Below, piece by piece: positions 25,473 to 32,498 of a DNA stretch of 40,632 nucleotides. The DNA lies in the IMG/VR virus record IMGVR_UViG_3300021351_000002, positions 1 to 40,632 of that record. One strand, 5' to 3'. Made by a program: the position numbers and the translations under genes. How positions within the stretch are numbered: position 1 is the stretch's first letter; each line of letters begins with the position of its first letter. The notes under the pieces were generated by a model, which saw nothing but the letters and a program-made list of their open reading frames with translations, was not told the DNA's origin and ran no database searches. This DNA is from a virus.

Positions 25473-25733
25473 TCATCGGCCTGGTCTCCATCCCTGGCAA
25501 CGGGCTCGCTTGCGGCGATGCTTGCGCTCAGCCCGCTGATCCTCGCGCCAACTCGTCCGCCACTCTGTCGGGGTGGTTGCCCAGGATGCCGACAGCGACG
25601 CGCTCGCGTGATCTTGTCGTCGTCGATAACCTCGCCGTTTACGTGGGTGTTTGCCCCATTCACTCCACCAGTCGCCGCGCGCGGGCTGTGGGGCCCTGAG
25701 ACGACGATCGGAGCGCGACGTAACGTTGCTCAT
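25473..25733 (-). CDS. small basic protein
   Basis: 86 residues, ATG 25733 in an ATGA overlap with the preceding gene. Rich in Trp, Arg and Lys (WWSEWGKHPRKRRGY; then WREDQRAERKHRRKR). An overlapping reading frame from GTG 25663 to 25403 is also open, but lacks the overlap start. Probably nucleic-acid binding if expressed. Confidence 0.4.
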   Translation of the reverse strand: MSNVTSRSDRRLRAPQPARGDWWSEWGKHPRKRRGYRRRQDHASASLSASWATTPTEWRTSWREDQRAERKHRRKRARCQGWRPGR

Positions 25734-26095
25734 CGCATGGCCTCGCGGACGTCGCTTGCGTGAGTGTGAGCAGAGCCCCAGTTGCCCATGTCCACCTCGT
25801 CGATGGCGGCGAGCAGGGGATGGAAGAAGCGCTTGATCAGTGCGCCACTGTCGGCGCTGATCCTCGGAAAGCCGCCGAACTCAGCAAGCGGTGCGGTGAT
25901 GAGCGCGCAAGCGCGATGCATGAGCTCGACGCTGGCCAGGTAGTCCTGGGTCGCGAGCGCCTCAATCGCACCATCGAGCGCAGCGTCGATATTGAGCATG
26001 ACCTCGTCGGCTTCCTCGGACAGCGGGCAGCGGGATGTGTGGCCCTGGCTTGCGCGACGGCCACAACAAGAGTGATACGGGTCTTTAGTGTTCAT
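25730..26095 (-). CDS. unknown protein with N-terminal CCGR...C motif
   Basis: 121 residues. N-terminal HSCCGRRASQGHTSRCPLS looks like a small zinc-binding knob; the rest is helical with an acidic start (EEADEVMLNIDAALDGAIEA). ATG 26095 is set by a leaderless promoter (-10 seven bases upstream). Divergent from the 26187 gene, whose promoter overlaps. Function unknown. Confidence 0.65.
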   Translation of the reverse strand: MNTKDPYHSCCGRRASQGHTSRCPLSEEADEVMLNIDAALDGAIEALATQDYLASVELMHRACALITAPLAEFGGFPRISADSGALIKRFFHPLLAAIDEVDMGNWGSAHTHASDVREAMR

Positions 26096-26102
26096 GTCTG
26101 GC

Positions 26103-26131
26103 ACAATACAACCGCATACGATACCGCGCAA
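26103..26131 (-). promoter_or_regulatory. promoter of 26095 gene (leaderless)
   Basis: Minus strand: TTGCGC (26131-26126), 17 bp, TATTGT (26108-26103), 7 bases, ATG 26095. Confidence 0.65.
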
Positions 26132-26151
26132 CCGCATAAGTACCTTACGGG

Positions 26152-26180
26152 TTGATTTCGGCGCATGCGCGGTGCATGAT
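26152..26180 (+). promoter_or_regulatory. promoter of 26187 gene (leaderless)
   Basis: TTGATT at 26152-26157, 17 bp, CATGAT at 26175-26180, 6 bases, ATG 26187. Back-to-back with the 26095 promoter. Confidence 0.55.
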
Positions 26181-26186
26181 CGGCCG

Positions 26187-26600
26187 ATGGCTCATCACAC
26201 AACGATCGCATCAGACGCGCGGAACAAGCTCAGAGCGCTGCTACGGCGAGGCCTTCGGGCTGAGCGCGGAGCAGGGCGCAACACTTGGCGCGTGTACTAC
26301 GGGGATGATCTCGTCGGCACCGCCGACTGGCACCGGATCAAGGGTGAGACATTTCAGGGCACGCTGACGCTGCGCGGATTCGCACTCAGCGACTACGGCA
26401 CCGTGCGCCAGCGCTCGCGTACCGGCCAGCCATCGACGCCTGTGCACCTGCTCAATGCGCAGTGGGATGAGATCCTGCGCGCGCTCGGCATTGACCGGGG
26501 CGAGCGCACAGTCGCGCAAGCCCTGCGCGCGTTCGCGGCATCGGCACCGCTCGCACGCGCTGTCGCCGAAGCCGATGACGTGTTGCCCGGCGCACGCTGA
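26187..26600 (+). CDS. unknown basic protein
   Basis: 137 residues. Begins MAHHTTIASDARNKLRALLR, then a beta segment (TWRVYYGDDLVGTADW, GTLTLRGFALSDYG) and a C-terminal helical part. It is the only rightward gene within the early region. Four bases separate its stop from the convergent methyltransferase. No family recognised. Its promoter faces the leftward promoter at 26103-26131. Confidence 0.6.
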   Translation: MAHHTTIASDARNKLRALLRRGLRAERGAGRNTWRVYYGDDLVGTADWHRIKGETFQGTLTLRGFALSDYGTVRQRSRTGQPSTPVHLLNAQWDEILRALGIDRGERTVAQALRAFAASAPLARAVAEADDVLPGAR

Positions 26601-26604
26601 GCGT

Positions 26605-27483
26605 CTAGTGTTCGTCGGCGTCGAGGTGTAGCTCCGCCACGCCGCGCCACAGCGGGGGCTCGCCAACCGGGCTACGCCAGACCGGCTCGAAGTGGTAGAG
26701 CGACATCATCTTGTTGTGTGGCTTGACCGGACCGCGCGCGCTCGGATCGCCCCAAGCGATACGCGTGGCCACGTCCGTGATGCCAGCGACTCGGTGTGTG
26801 CGAGGTCGAGTGCACGCACCGTCACCCGACGGCAAAAAGAAGCGCATGCGGGCCGGGTGAAACCGCCAGTCCAGCGTGTGAATTACCCACACGTCGGCAT
26901 CCCGCGCGGTCAGCATGGCCTCGGCGACCATGACTTGGGCCAGGTCCTCGCCGATGACGCGGTGGGCCTTTGTCGAGCACCTGGTGCAGTGCTGGCACCT
27001 CTGAGCCTCCCATGTCCGCTCGCACCGCGGGCACCGCTGGATCGCCCACGGTGGGTTGCTTACGACCTGGTCGACCGCGCGCATGGTGGGACAGTCGAGC
27101 GGGCTCAGTGACACCGCGTCCCGTTGATGGCGATGAACGCGCGCAAGCCTGACGGCGGGCAGCGTGTCGTGTGGCTCCGCCGAGTGCGGCATGGGCGCGC
27201 CATCCGCATCGCGCCGGGGGTACCAGCCGGCCATCGAGTCGAGCGCATCGCGGCGAATGTCCACGAGCTCCCAGTCGAGGCAGAGCCCGCTGGCCGCGTC
27301 CAGCCGCGCCAGCTCGCGCGCGATGGCGCCGTCGCCGCAGCCCAGATCGAGCGTTGCACCTCGGCGCGACTTGAATTCCGGCAGCGAGTAGAGCAGCTGG
27401 ACGACCGCGGCCGGTGTCGTCCGATGCCCATGTCCGACGGTTTCCTCGACAGGTCGCGCCCCGCCGAAGAGCTGGCCCGTCAC
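26605..27483 (-). CDS. DNA adenine-N6 methyltransferase with zinc ribbon insert
   Basis: 292 residues from GTG 27483 (GTGA overlap). SAM-binding motif LDLGCGDGA (45-53), catalytic NPPW (143-146), typical of N6-adenine methyltransferases. Directly after NPPW there is a Cys-rich insert (CPRCERTWEAQRCQHCTRC) that should bind zinc. The last third has DVWVIHTLDWRFHPARMRFF strands of the Rossmann fold. Likely role: protection of phage DNA from restriction. A base other than adenine (N4-cytosine) is possible, since NPPW/SPPW groups overlap. Confidence 0.75.
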   Translation of the reverse strand: MTGQLFGGARPVEETVGHGHRTTPAAVVQLLYSLPEFKSRRGATLDLGCGDGAIARELARLDAASGLCLDWELVDIRRDALDSMAGWYPRRDADGAPMPHSAEPHDTLPAVRLARVHRHQRDAVSLSPLDCPTMRAVDQVVSNPPWAIQRCPRCERTWEAQRCQHCTRCSTKAHRVIGEDLAQVMVAEAMLTARDADVWVIHTLDWRFHPARMRFFLPSGDGACTRPRTHRVAGITDVATRIAWGDPSARGPVKPHNKMMSLYHFEPVWRSPVGEPPLWRGVAELHLDADEH

Positions 27484-27707
27484 GGGCCCACCGCGCGGAG
27501 ATAGATGTGATTGTGCTCGGCTGCGCAATGAGCCTCCCATAGCTCGCGCTTGGGCATCTTCTTGAGCTTTGCCCACCGCGCCATCCGATCGAGCGCGTCC
27601 TGCTCGACTTCGATCGGCTCCTTGCAGATCGAGCAGGACGCGGTGACCAGTCGGGGCTCCTCGGCGGCGCTGTAGCGCCGGCGTCGCGCCGCGCGCTGCC
27701 GGGTCAC
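27480..27707 (-). CDS. small zinc-finger-like protein
   Basis: 75 residues. Basic N-terminus (TRQRAARRRRYSA), CSIC at residues 25-28 and a later C/H pair (EAHCAAEHNH) suggest one zinc site. Overlaps both neighbours by four bases (ATGA before, GTGA after), between the ERF and methyltransferase genes. DNA-binding accessory is likely; no specific function known. Confidence 0.6.
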   Translation of the reverse strand: MTRQRAARRRRYSAAEEPRLVTASCSICKEPIEVEQDALDRMARWAKLKKMPKRELWEAHCAAEHNHIYLRAVGP

Positions 27708-28432
27708 TTCTTTGCTCTCCGACTAGCCGTGTCTGCGCGCTCCGATGGCGTGGCCAGAGAATCGCGCGCGTCACGGTCTGCCAGCCTGGACTCCGCGCGC
27801 GCTGCGGACTCGGCGGCGGCTCTGGCCGTGGCCAGCTCTTTGGCCAAGTCGTCACGCCTGGCGACGTACATCTGCCGCGCCTCGCTCAGCTCTTCGTTGG
27901 ATACCGCCAGCCTGGCAGGGTGATCGCCCACCCTGACCAGCGCATCCATGTCCTTGACTGCCAGGAGGACGTCATGCCACGCGCGCAACTCGTCTGACAT
28001 GAACGACCGGCGATCGGACTCGTTGACAGCGACATGAACCATGAGCACATGCCGGAGCAAGCTCTTGACGGCCACGGTCAGCGCTGCCGGATAGCTCTTG
28101 GCTTGTGGAGCCATCGCGCCGGACTGGACGATGTGCGTCAGGTAGGTGCCGTCGGGCGCGATGATACTCATCCGGAGCTCGGTATGGACAAACATGCCCT
28201 TGCCCTCATTGCTCGGATGCGCAGAGGGCTGATGCAGGCACAGCACTATCCCGTGCCGGTTGAAGACCGCGCGCGCGACGTCGATGATCGCTGTGGCTTC
28301 CAGGCCGACGCTTTGGCCCGTCCCCTTGACCACGCTCTCGACGTCTTGCTGACAGAGCAACATGCGCTCAAGGATCAGTCCGGGCGCGCCAGACGGCAAC
28401 ATCCACGGGTGTTTCTGTTCTTGGTTTGTCAT
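27704..28432 (-). CDS. erf: ERF-family single-strand annealing protein
   Basis: 242 residues, ATG 28432 in an ATGA overlap with RusA. The core (about 30-150) follows ERF proteins: IIDVARAVFNRHGIVLCLHQ, an LRMSIIAPDGTYLTHIVQSG strand pair, AMAPQAKSYPAALTVAVKSLLRH. ERF proteins anneal single-stranded DNA during phage recombination. The C-terminal 80 residues form a charged coiled-coil region. Pairing with RusA suggests a recombination module without an obvious partner exonuclease. Family assignment is from pattern recall. Confidence 0.7.
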   Translation of the reverse strand: MTNQEQKHPWMLPSGAPGLILERMLLCQQDVESVVKGTGQSVGLEATAIIDVARAVFNRHGIVLCLHQPSAHPSNEGKGMFVHTELRMSIIAPDGTYLTHIVQSGAMAPQAKSYPAALTVAVKSLLRHVLMVHVAVNESDRRSFMSDELRAWHDVLLAVKDMDALVRVGDHPARLAVSNEELSEARQMYVARRDDLAKELATARAAAESAARAESRLADRDARDSLATPSERADTASRRAKK

Positions 28433-28893
28433 TCGCAATCCATTGTGTAAGAGCGCACGGTAATCGTGCACCCGGGTTGCTCGCCAGGCTGGCACCAGCG
28501 CTTGGAGCCAGACCATGCCGAGATCTGTGAGTCGTCCGCGATCACGGGGCCGACGAGGCAATCCCAGACCGCGCGGGTGAGCTTGTCGCCGTCGCCGATA
28601 TTCCGCCCTGTGGGCTCGCGGAACCGGCGACCAGCCTTGCTCAGGCGCACACCGTCGCTCATGTAATGTCCGCGAGGCCGAGAAAAGCGGAACTCTAGGC
28701 CGACATGGACTGGAACATGTTCGCGCCAGCCGGCCCCGTCGTAGGTGCGCAGCGCGGCCTTGACCACGCGGACCCATTTGCCTGTCCGCTTGTTCTGCGA
28801 TGGGCGCAGACCGCGGGGCATTCTAGGGTCCGCGACCAAGTTTCCCTTGGTCCCAGCCAGTCCCGAGATGAAGATTTCAAATGGTGGTGTCAA
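28429..28893 (-). CDS. rusA: RusA-like Holliday junction resolvase
   Basis: 154 residues from TTG 28893, which lies inside the last codons of the upstream gene. RusA hallmarks: an acidic catalytic set in GDGDKLTRAVWDCLVG (Asp101, Asp103, Asp111) and DDSQI (120-124), followed by a Lys (131). The N-terminal FEIFISGLAGTKGN strand is also family-like. RusA cuts Holliday junctions; here it would process recombination intermediates from ERF. Confidence 0.85.
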   Translation of the reverse strand: MTPPFEIFISGLAGTKGNLVADPRMPRGLRPSQNKRTGKWVRVVKAALRTYDGAGWREHVPVHVGLEFRFSRPRGHYMSDGVRLSKAGRRFREPTGRNIGDGDKLTRAVWDCLVGPVIADDSQISAWSGSKRWCQPGEQPGCTITVRSYTMDCE

Positions 28894-29806
28894 GGCAGAA
28901 CTCCCTCTGTGGTGATGGTGGCGGCTTGACCAGTCGCCGCACCACGGTCTGGATACCCGAGCGCTCGCCGCGCCAGGACCGCAGTCCGACGACCTTGTAG
29001 CGGCCCGTGAAACCGTCGCGCAGCACCCAGCCGCCGGTCCTGCGCGGCGTCCCTGCCCACCAGTGCCACGGCGGCGGCGAGCTGAAGAACTCGACGGCGC
29101 TGCGCAGGATCGACGCGCTCAGCTCGGCCCGGTCGCGGTCGCTGGCCGCGCGCCACCACAGGAGTCGCGCACCGCCCTCGATGTCGCGCAGCAGCGACTC
29201 GATCGATATGGTCGCGCTGGCTGACCTCTCGCCCGAGGGCAAGTTGGTCCAGTTCGTCAGTCGTGTCGATGCCCCGGACCCCGGCCACCAGCACAGCGCG
29301 GCGGCGGTCACGAACGACTGCCACGCCACGCGGTAGAGCGGCGGCGTTGTGACCGCCGCCTTGCGGATGACTGCCGCTCGCGCCCTGGTGACGTGCGCCA
29401 AGCCATCATCCCGAAAGTAGCGGAGCACGCCTTCAAGCGTTGGCTCGATGCCAGGCACCGTCAGAATGCCAAGCATCATCTCCTCGATCTTCGCGGCCTC
29501 CTCAGCTCGAGCGCCCACCGTCCGGCGAAACCCGCCCCTGCTGTCGAGTTCGCCGTCGTAGATCCCCACGAGCCAGCCCTCTGGCGTCGCGCAGATCCGC
29601 AGCAGGCATCGCTCCCTGTCTTTGACGTGCCACATCCGGTACTCGACGAGTTCCGTCGTCCGCGTTCGCGTCTTCCCATGCCATAGCTCGACGCCGTATC
29701 CGTGCGGCGTGCCCTCCGGCGGCTCCATCGCAGCGAACCGCTCAGGCAGCGCCAAGTAGGTCTTTGGCATGCCGCGGCCCAAGTCGATGGTTTCGACGTC
29801 ACTCAT
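28877..29806 (-). CDS. unknown 309-residue protein
   Basis: 309 residues, start in an ATGA overlap with the sigma-like gene. First half is mixed alpha/beta with an acidic helix (RAEEAAKIEEMMLGIL); second half is Trp-rich (PPPWHWWAGTPRRTGGWV) and basic at the end. No Walker motif, zinc site or membrane segment. In the early operon between a sigma-like regulator and RusA, so a DNA replication or recombination role is possible but not shown. Confidence 0.55.
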   Translation of the reverse strand: MSDVETIDLGRGMPKTYLALPERFAAMEPPEGTPHGYGVELWHGKTRTRTTELVEYRMWHVKDRERCLLRICATPEGWLVGIYDGELDSRGGFRRTVGARAEEAAKIEEMMLGILTVPGIEPTLEGVLRYFRDDGLAHVTRARAAVIRKAAVTTPPLYRVAWQSFVTAAALCWWPGSGASTRLTNWTNLPSGERSASATISIESLLRDIEGGARLLWWRAASDRDRAELSASILRSAVEFFSSPPPWHWWAGTPRRTGGWVLRDGFTGRYKVVGLRSWRGERSGIQTVVRRLVKPPPSPQREFCLDTTI

Positions 29807-30294
29807 GGCGCGATCCGTCTCTCGCGAGCTGGCCGCAGTCCTCCGGAACCATCGACGGCGTGCCGGTAGGATGAGACCCGCTCGCCCCGCGCAGTGCGTT
29901 CGCGGCGCGCCTCAACGTCGGCGACATCCAGGCCGAGGAAGTCGGCAACTCCTGCTGGCACGGTGAGGAGCAGGCGGCGGAGCGCGCGATCCTCGACCTG
30001 CCGGACTCTCTCGCGGGTGACGCCGAGCTGCTCCGAGATCTGCTGCAGGGTCCGCCCTCCAAGGTCTGCCACGTCGAGAGCGCAGTGGTACCGGCTGCTC
30101 TCCAGCCATTCGAGCACTGCGTTGTCGCCCACGTCGCCAGCCTCGAGGGCGCCACGGCGGCTCGGTCGAGAGGGCTGTCCGCCCTGCGTGCGGTCAAGTG
30201 CGAGGTGGTACCGGCACCCAACCCATGGGCATTCGCGCCGACCACCCACGACAGGAGGGCACTCCGCGCGCGTCTTTGGCCGCGAGTCACCCAT
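29803..30294 (-). CDS. sigma-70 region 4-like regulator with Cys motif
   Basis: 163 residues. N-terminal half has a motif ECPWVGCRYHLALD, typical of a group of phage and bacterial sigma-like proteins. C-terminal half is a sigma region 4 helix-turn-helix: RTLQQISEQLGVTRERVRQV followed by EDRALRRLL. It lacks region 2, so it should bind -35 DNA as an activator or appropriator rather than as a full sigma. It overlaps the upstream gene by eight bases. It may direct one of the leaderless promoter classes; inference. Confidence 0.72.
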   Translation of the reverse strand: MGDSRPKTRAECPPVVGGRRECPWVGCRYHLALDRTQGGQPSRPSRRGALEAGDVGDNAVLEWLESSRYHCALDVADLGGRTLQQISEQLGVTRERVRQVEDRALRRLLLTVPAGVADFLGLDVADVEARRERTARGERVSSYRHAVDGSGGLRPARERRIAP

Positions 30295-31114
30295 CGCCGT
30301 GCAACCTCTCGTACTCCGCGATTGCCGCACACGCCGCCGCGCGGACGTCGTCGGGCGTCGCCAAGTCCTGGTTGGCGTCGAGCCAGTGCTCGAGCTGGGT
30401 ATTCGCCCAGCCATCGCCCAGCCACGACCACTCATCGTTCTGCCATGCCCATCCCCACGATGCATCACCGACGGGTTGCCCGCCGAAGAGCACCTTGGTG
30501 CTGGCCTCGTCGCCGTCCCATTCGGTCACGACGCACATAATCTCGGCGACGTCCTGCGCTGGGCCGGTCAGCGATGGCGCCGCGGTCGCGAGGGCATCGA
30601 GAAACTCCGCTCCGGTCATGCCCGCCCCGTTATCGAGCGCGGCACTGGACGCCGCGCGCTCCTCGGCGAGCTCGGCGTCGTCCGCGAGGGCGCGCTCGTC
30701 GGGCAGCTGCTCGGTCAAAAAGCGGTAGTAATCCGGGCTGTGCACCGGCTCGTCGTCGATCGCGCGGCTGATGTCGTCCCACAGCTCACTGGACACCATG
30801 TGCCGCTCCGTTGCGCTCAGCACGCCGTCCTCGTGTTCGCACGGGTCGATGTCGAGCGCCTCGCACGCGTCGCGATAGAGCAGCCGTGCACCGGCGACGG
30901 TGAGTGCATCAATCAGCGCGGGCGTGTCGACAGCGACCCTGGAGAGCGCCGCTGCGGCCATCTCTGGCCCAAGGTGAGCGCGCTCGAGCCGTCCGTTGGC
31001 CCCGAACCAGACCACGTAAACACAACTTGCCACGTGCTCAACCGTGGCTTGCTGGGGCTGTCCGCCGATTGTCAAGATCACATCGTCGCCTATCTTGTAG
31101 CTGTCATTGTCCAT
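30287..31114 (-). CDS. unknown acidic protein
   Basis: 275 residues from ATG 31114, preceded by AGGAG seven bases upstream, one of few genes here with a strong ribosome-binding site. Acidic throughout. N-terminus is a small beta barrel (KIGDDVILTIGGQPQQATVEHV), the middle is helical, and the end has a WGWAWQNDEWSWLGDGW stretch very rich in Trp. The acidic character could mimic DNA, as anti-restriction proteins do, but that is speculation. No family identified. Confidence 0.6.
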   Translation of the reverse strand: MDNDSYKIGDDVILTIGGQPQQATVEHVASCVYVVWFGANGRLERAHLGPEMAAAALSRVAVDTPALIDALTVAGARLLYRDACEALDIDPCEHEDGVLSATERHMVSSELWDDISRAIDDEPVHSPDYYRFLTEQLPDERALADDAELAEERAASSAALDNGAGMTGAEFLDALATAAPSLTGPAQDVAEIMCVVTEWDGDEASTKVLFGGQPVGDASWGWAWQNDEWSWLGDGWANTQLEHWLDANQDLATPDDVRAAACAAIAEYERLHGDG

Positions 31115-31307
31115 CGTGTTCTCCTGTTGGTGTTGGTCGCTCATGCCAAGCCGGCCCAAACGCGTTAGCCAGCTTGACTCGGTGTCTATCCGTCGGGTTG
31201 CGCTCGATGCCAGCTGCCTCGATCTCGGAGACGCCCAGGGCTGCGGCGAGGTCTGCGAGTGTCCAGCCTCGACTGGCCCGCGCTGTACGCACGCGGGCTG
31301 TCGTCAA
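31104..31307 (-). CDS. small HTH protein (XRE-like)
   Basis: 67 residues from TTG 31307 (TTGA overlap with the previous stop). Helix-turn-helix at residues about 5-45: RTARASRGWTLADLAAALGV, then SEIEAAGIERNP. Cro-sized. Located just downstream of the two genes whose promoters share the duplicated operator, so it is a candidate to bind the 25-bp inverted repeat. Confidence 0.6.
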   Translation of the reverse strand: MTTARVRTARASRGWTLADLAAALGVSEIEAAGIERNPTDRHRVKLANAFGPAWHERPTPTGEHDGQ

Positions 31308-31498
31308 CTCACGGCGCGCCACAGTGCGTCCTGGTAGAGCTTGTCGATGGCGGCCCTGTCGTCCGGGTCGTGCCCGGCGGCGCCGACGATCCTGCGACTC
31401 TCGGCGCACTCGGCGAGGTCTCCGTCACCTTTCCCGAGCACGCGCTCGAGGTCGGCGAGGGTTGGCTGGCGTGGCACGGTCACGGTGCTATCTTCCAT
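31304..31498 (-). CDS. small unknown protein
   Basis: 64 residues from ATG 31498, which overlaps the end of the 55-residue gene by 11 bases. Helical and charged (LADLERVLGKGDGDLAECAE), ends in LYQDALWRAVS before the TTGA overlap. Function unknown. Confidence 0.5.
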   Translation of the reverse strand: MEDSTVTVPRQPTLADLERVLGKGDGDLAECAESRRIVGAAGHDPDDRAAIDKLYQDALWRAVS

Positions 31499-31655
31499 CC
31501 ATCGGGTTGATTCCGAGCGCCGCGGCAAGCGCGCGAATGGCTTGCTGCTCCATGTTGGCCCGGAGCTCGGCAATCTTGTTGCCCGAGCGGCGAGCGGCGC
31601 GGCGGCTCTGTCCAGCGAGGGCGGCGGCGGCGTATAGGTCTTTGGCGGTGTCCAT
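31488..31655 (-). CDS. 55-residue leaderless protein
   Basis: Starts at ATG 31655, seven bases after the -10 of an operator-controlled promoter. Helical and Ala/Arg-rich with MDTAKDLYAAAALAGQ and ELRANMEQQAIRALAAALG. Resembles a small DNA-binding or regulator peptide. The copy of this promoter upstream (32183) drives a different gene, so the regulatory block, not the protein, was duplicated. Confidence 0.6.
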   Translation of the reverse strand: MDTAKDLYAAAALAGQSRRAARRSGNKIAELRANMEQQAIRALAAALGINPMDGR

Positions 31656-31662
31656 GGATCTG

Positions 31663-31692
31663 ACACTAGCCGACTGCGCCGTGATTAGTCAA
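31663..31692 (-). promoter_or_regulatory. operator-controlled promoter of 31655 gene
   Basis: Minus strand: TTGACT (31692-31687), 18 bp spacer, TAGTGT (31668-31663), 7 bases, ATG 31655. The -35 lies inside the inverted-repeat operator. Confidence 0.75.
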
Positions 31693-31705
31693 GTGGAGAA
31701 ATCAC
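31681..31705. promoter_or_regulatory. inverted-repeat operator, copy 1
   Basis: GTGATT, 13 bases, AATCAC. It covers the -35 box of the promoter in front of ATG 31655, so a dimer bound here would block RNA polymerase. Same site at 32209-32233 with one changed base. Confidence 0.75.
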
Positions 31706-31721
31706 AAGCCGTGTCGATTTC

Positions 31722-32183
31722 TTAGTCTGCCAAGGCGCAGTCCATCCGGTGCCCGTGGCTGTAGCCGCACTCGTCACAGCTGCGCGTCGTCGCCGCCGTA
31801 GCCGTCGTGTAGCCGTAGCAGTGGGGGCCAGCGGGCCGCTCGAACGCGCGGCCAACGCCAGCGATCGTCACGGGTGCGCCGCCCACCTCGAGCACTGCGC
31901 CGACTACCACGAGGCCAACGGGACCGACCACGACGCGGCGGCCGCGCTTCGTGGTGGTCCAGGATAGGCTCGGAGACGATGACACGGATGCGCCAGGCTC
32001 CGACACTGCGACAGCCTGCAGGTTCGGCGTATCGCAGCGCTTGGAGTGCCGGATCGCCGATCCGGCATACGCCCACATGTTGCAGTCGTCGCAACGCACC
32101 GCGCCTGCGCTGGCTGCGAACTCACGAAGGCCATCGGTCAGGGCGAAGGTTCCGTCGTCGGTGGTGATGGTTTTCGGTTCCAT
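31722..32183 (-). CDS. two-zinc-site protein under operator control
   Basis: 153 residues, ATG 32183, leaderless. Cys pairs near the N-terminus (VRCDDCNMWAYAG, then RHSKRCDTP) and near the C-terminus (TRSCDECGYSHGHRMDC) flank a hydrophobic beta middle (VVVGPVGLVVVGAVLEVGG). The arrangement suggests two zinc knuckles around a small barrel. Function not recognised. It shares its operator with the 31655 gene. Confidence 0.65.
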   Translation of the reverse strand: MEPKTITTDDGTFALTDGLREFAASAGAVRCDDCNMWAYAGSAIRHSKRCDTPNLQAVAVSEPGASVSSSPSLSWTTTKRGRRVVVGPVGLVVVGAVLEVGGAPVTIAGVGRAFERPAGPHCYGYTTATAATTRSCDECGYSHGHRMDCALAD

Positions 32184-32190
32184 GGCTCCG

Positions 32191-32220
32191 ACACTAGCCG
32201 ATACTGTCGTGATTAATCAA
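32191..32220 (-). promoter_or_regulatory. operator-controlled promoter of 32183 gene
   Basis: Minus strand: TTGATT (32220-32215), 18 bp, TAGTGT (32196-32191), 7 bases, ATG 32183. Confidence 0.75.
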
Positions 32221-32233
32221 GTGGAGAAATCAC
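32209..32233. promoter_or_regulatory. inverted-repeat operator, copy 2
   Basis: GTGATT, 13 bases, AATCAC over the -35 of the 32183 promoter. Differs from copy 1 by one base in the spacer. Confidence 0.75.
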
Positions 32234-32249
32234 CAACCGCGTCGATTTC

Positions 32250-32453
32250 TCACGGCGTGCGCACTGGTAGCCATTCGCCAGCGAGCAGTCCGCGCAGCGC
32301 CTGCGCGGGCGACTGGCCGAGCTCATCGCCGAACACCCGCTCGGCAGCGGCGTACTCGGCCGCGCTCATTGTGAACGAGTGGGGGCGCCGCTTGACCTTG
32401 CCTGGTGGTCGGCCTGCGCCTGGGCGTCGTCCGCCTTTGTTGTCTGGTGGCAT
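32250..32453 (-). CDS. small DNA-binding-like protein
   Basis: 67 residues from ATG 32453, six bases after a TATAAG -10. N-terminus is Gly/Pro/Arg/Lys-rich (GGRRPGAGRPPGKVKRRPH), typical of tails that bind DNA, followed by a helix with MSAAEYAAAERVFGDE. Such 'GRRPGAGRPP' starts are common in small phage regulators. Target unknown. Confidence 0.6.
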   Translation of the reverse strand: MPPDNKGGRRPGAGRPPGKVKRRPHSFTMSAAEYAAAERVFGDELGQSPAQALRGLLAGEWLPVRTP

Positions 32454-32459
32454 GCTCTG

Positions 32460-32489
32460 CTTATACCGCTCGGCGACGTGATTGCGCAA
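32460..32489 (-). promoter_or_regulatory. promoter of 32453 gene (leaderless)
   Basis: Minus strand: TTGCGC (32489-32484), 18 bp, TATAAG (32465-32460), 6 bases, ATG 32453. It lies partly in the gap after the cytosine methyltransferase gene. Confidence 0.7.
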
Positions 32490-32498
32490 GTTGGGGAA

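Larger units (their letters stand above)
31653..31722 (-). repeat. 70-bp promoter/operator repeat, copy 1
   Basis: Aligns without gaps with 32181-32250 (11 mismatches in 70, 84% identity). Includes the start codon, -10, -35, a 25-bp inverted repeat and a GTCGATTTCT block next to the upstream gene's stop codon. Confidence 0.9.
32181..32250 (-). repeat. 70-bp promoter/operator repeat, copy 2
   Basis: Second copy of the block at 31653-31722. It runs from the start codon of the zinc-site gene to the last base of the upstream gene, so the upstream stop codon lies at the repeat edge in both copies. Confidence 0.9.

Noticed and set aside
25403-25663. GTG-started 86-codon frame overlapping the 25473-25733 gene
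   Set aside because: Lacks the ATGA overlap start. Kept only as an alternative; neither frame is certain.
28877-29806. integrase in the unknown early genes
   Set aside because: No R..HxxR..Y arrangement or serine recombinase motif is seen in this or any other unassigned protein.
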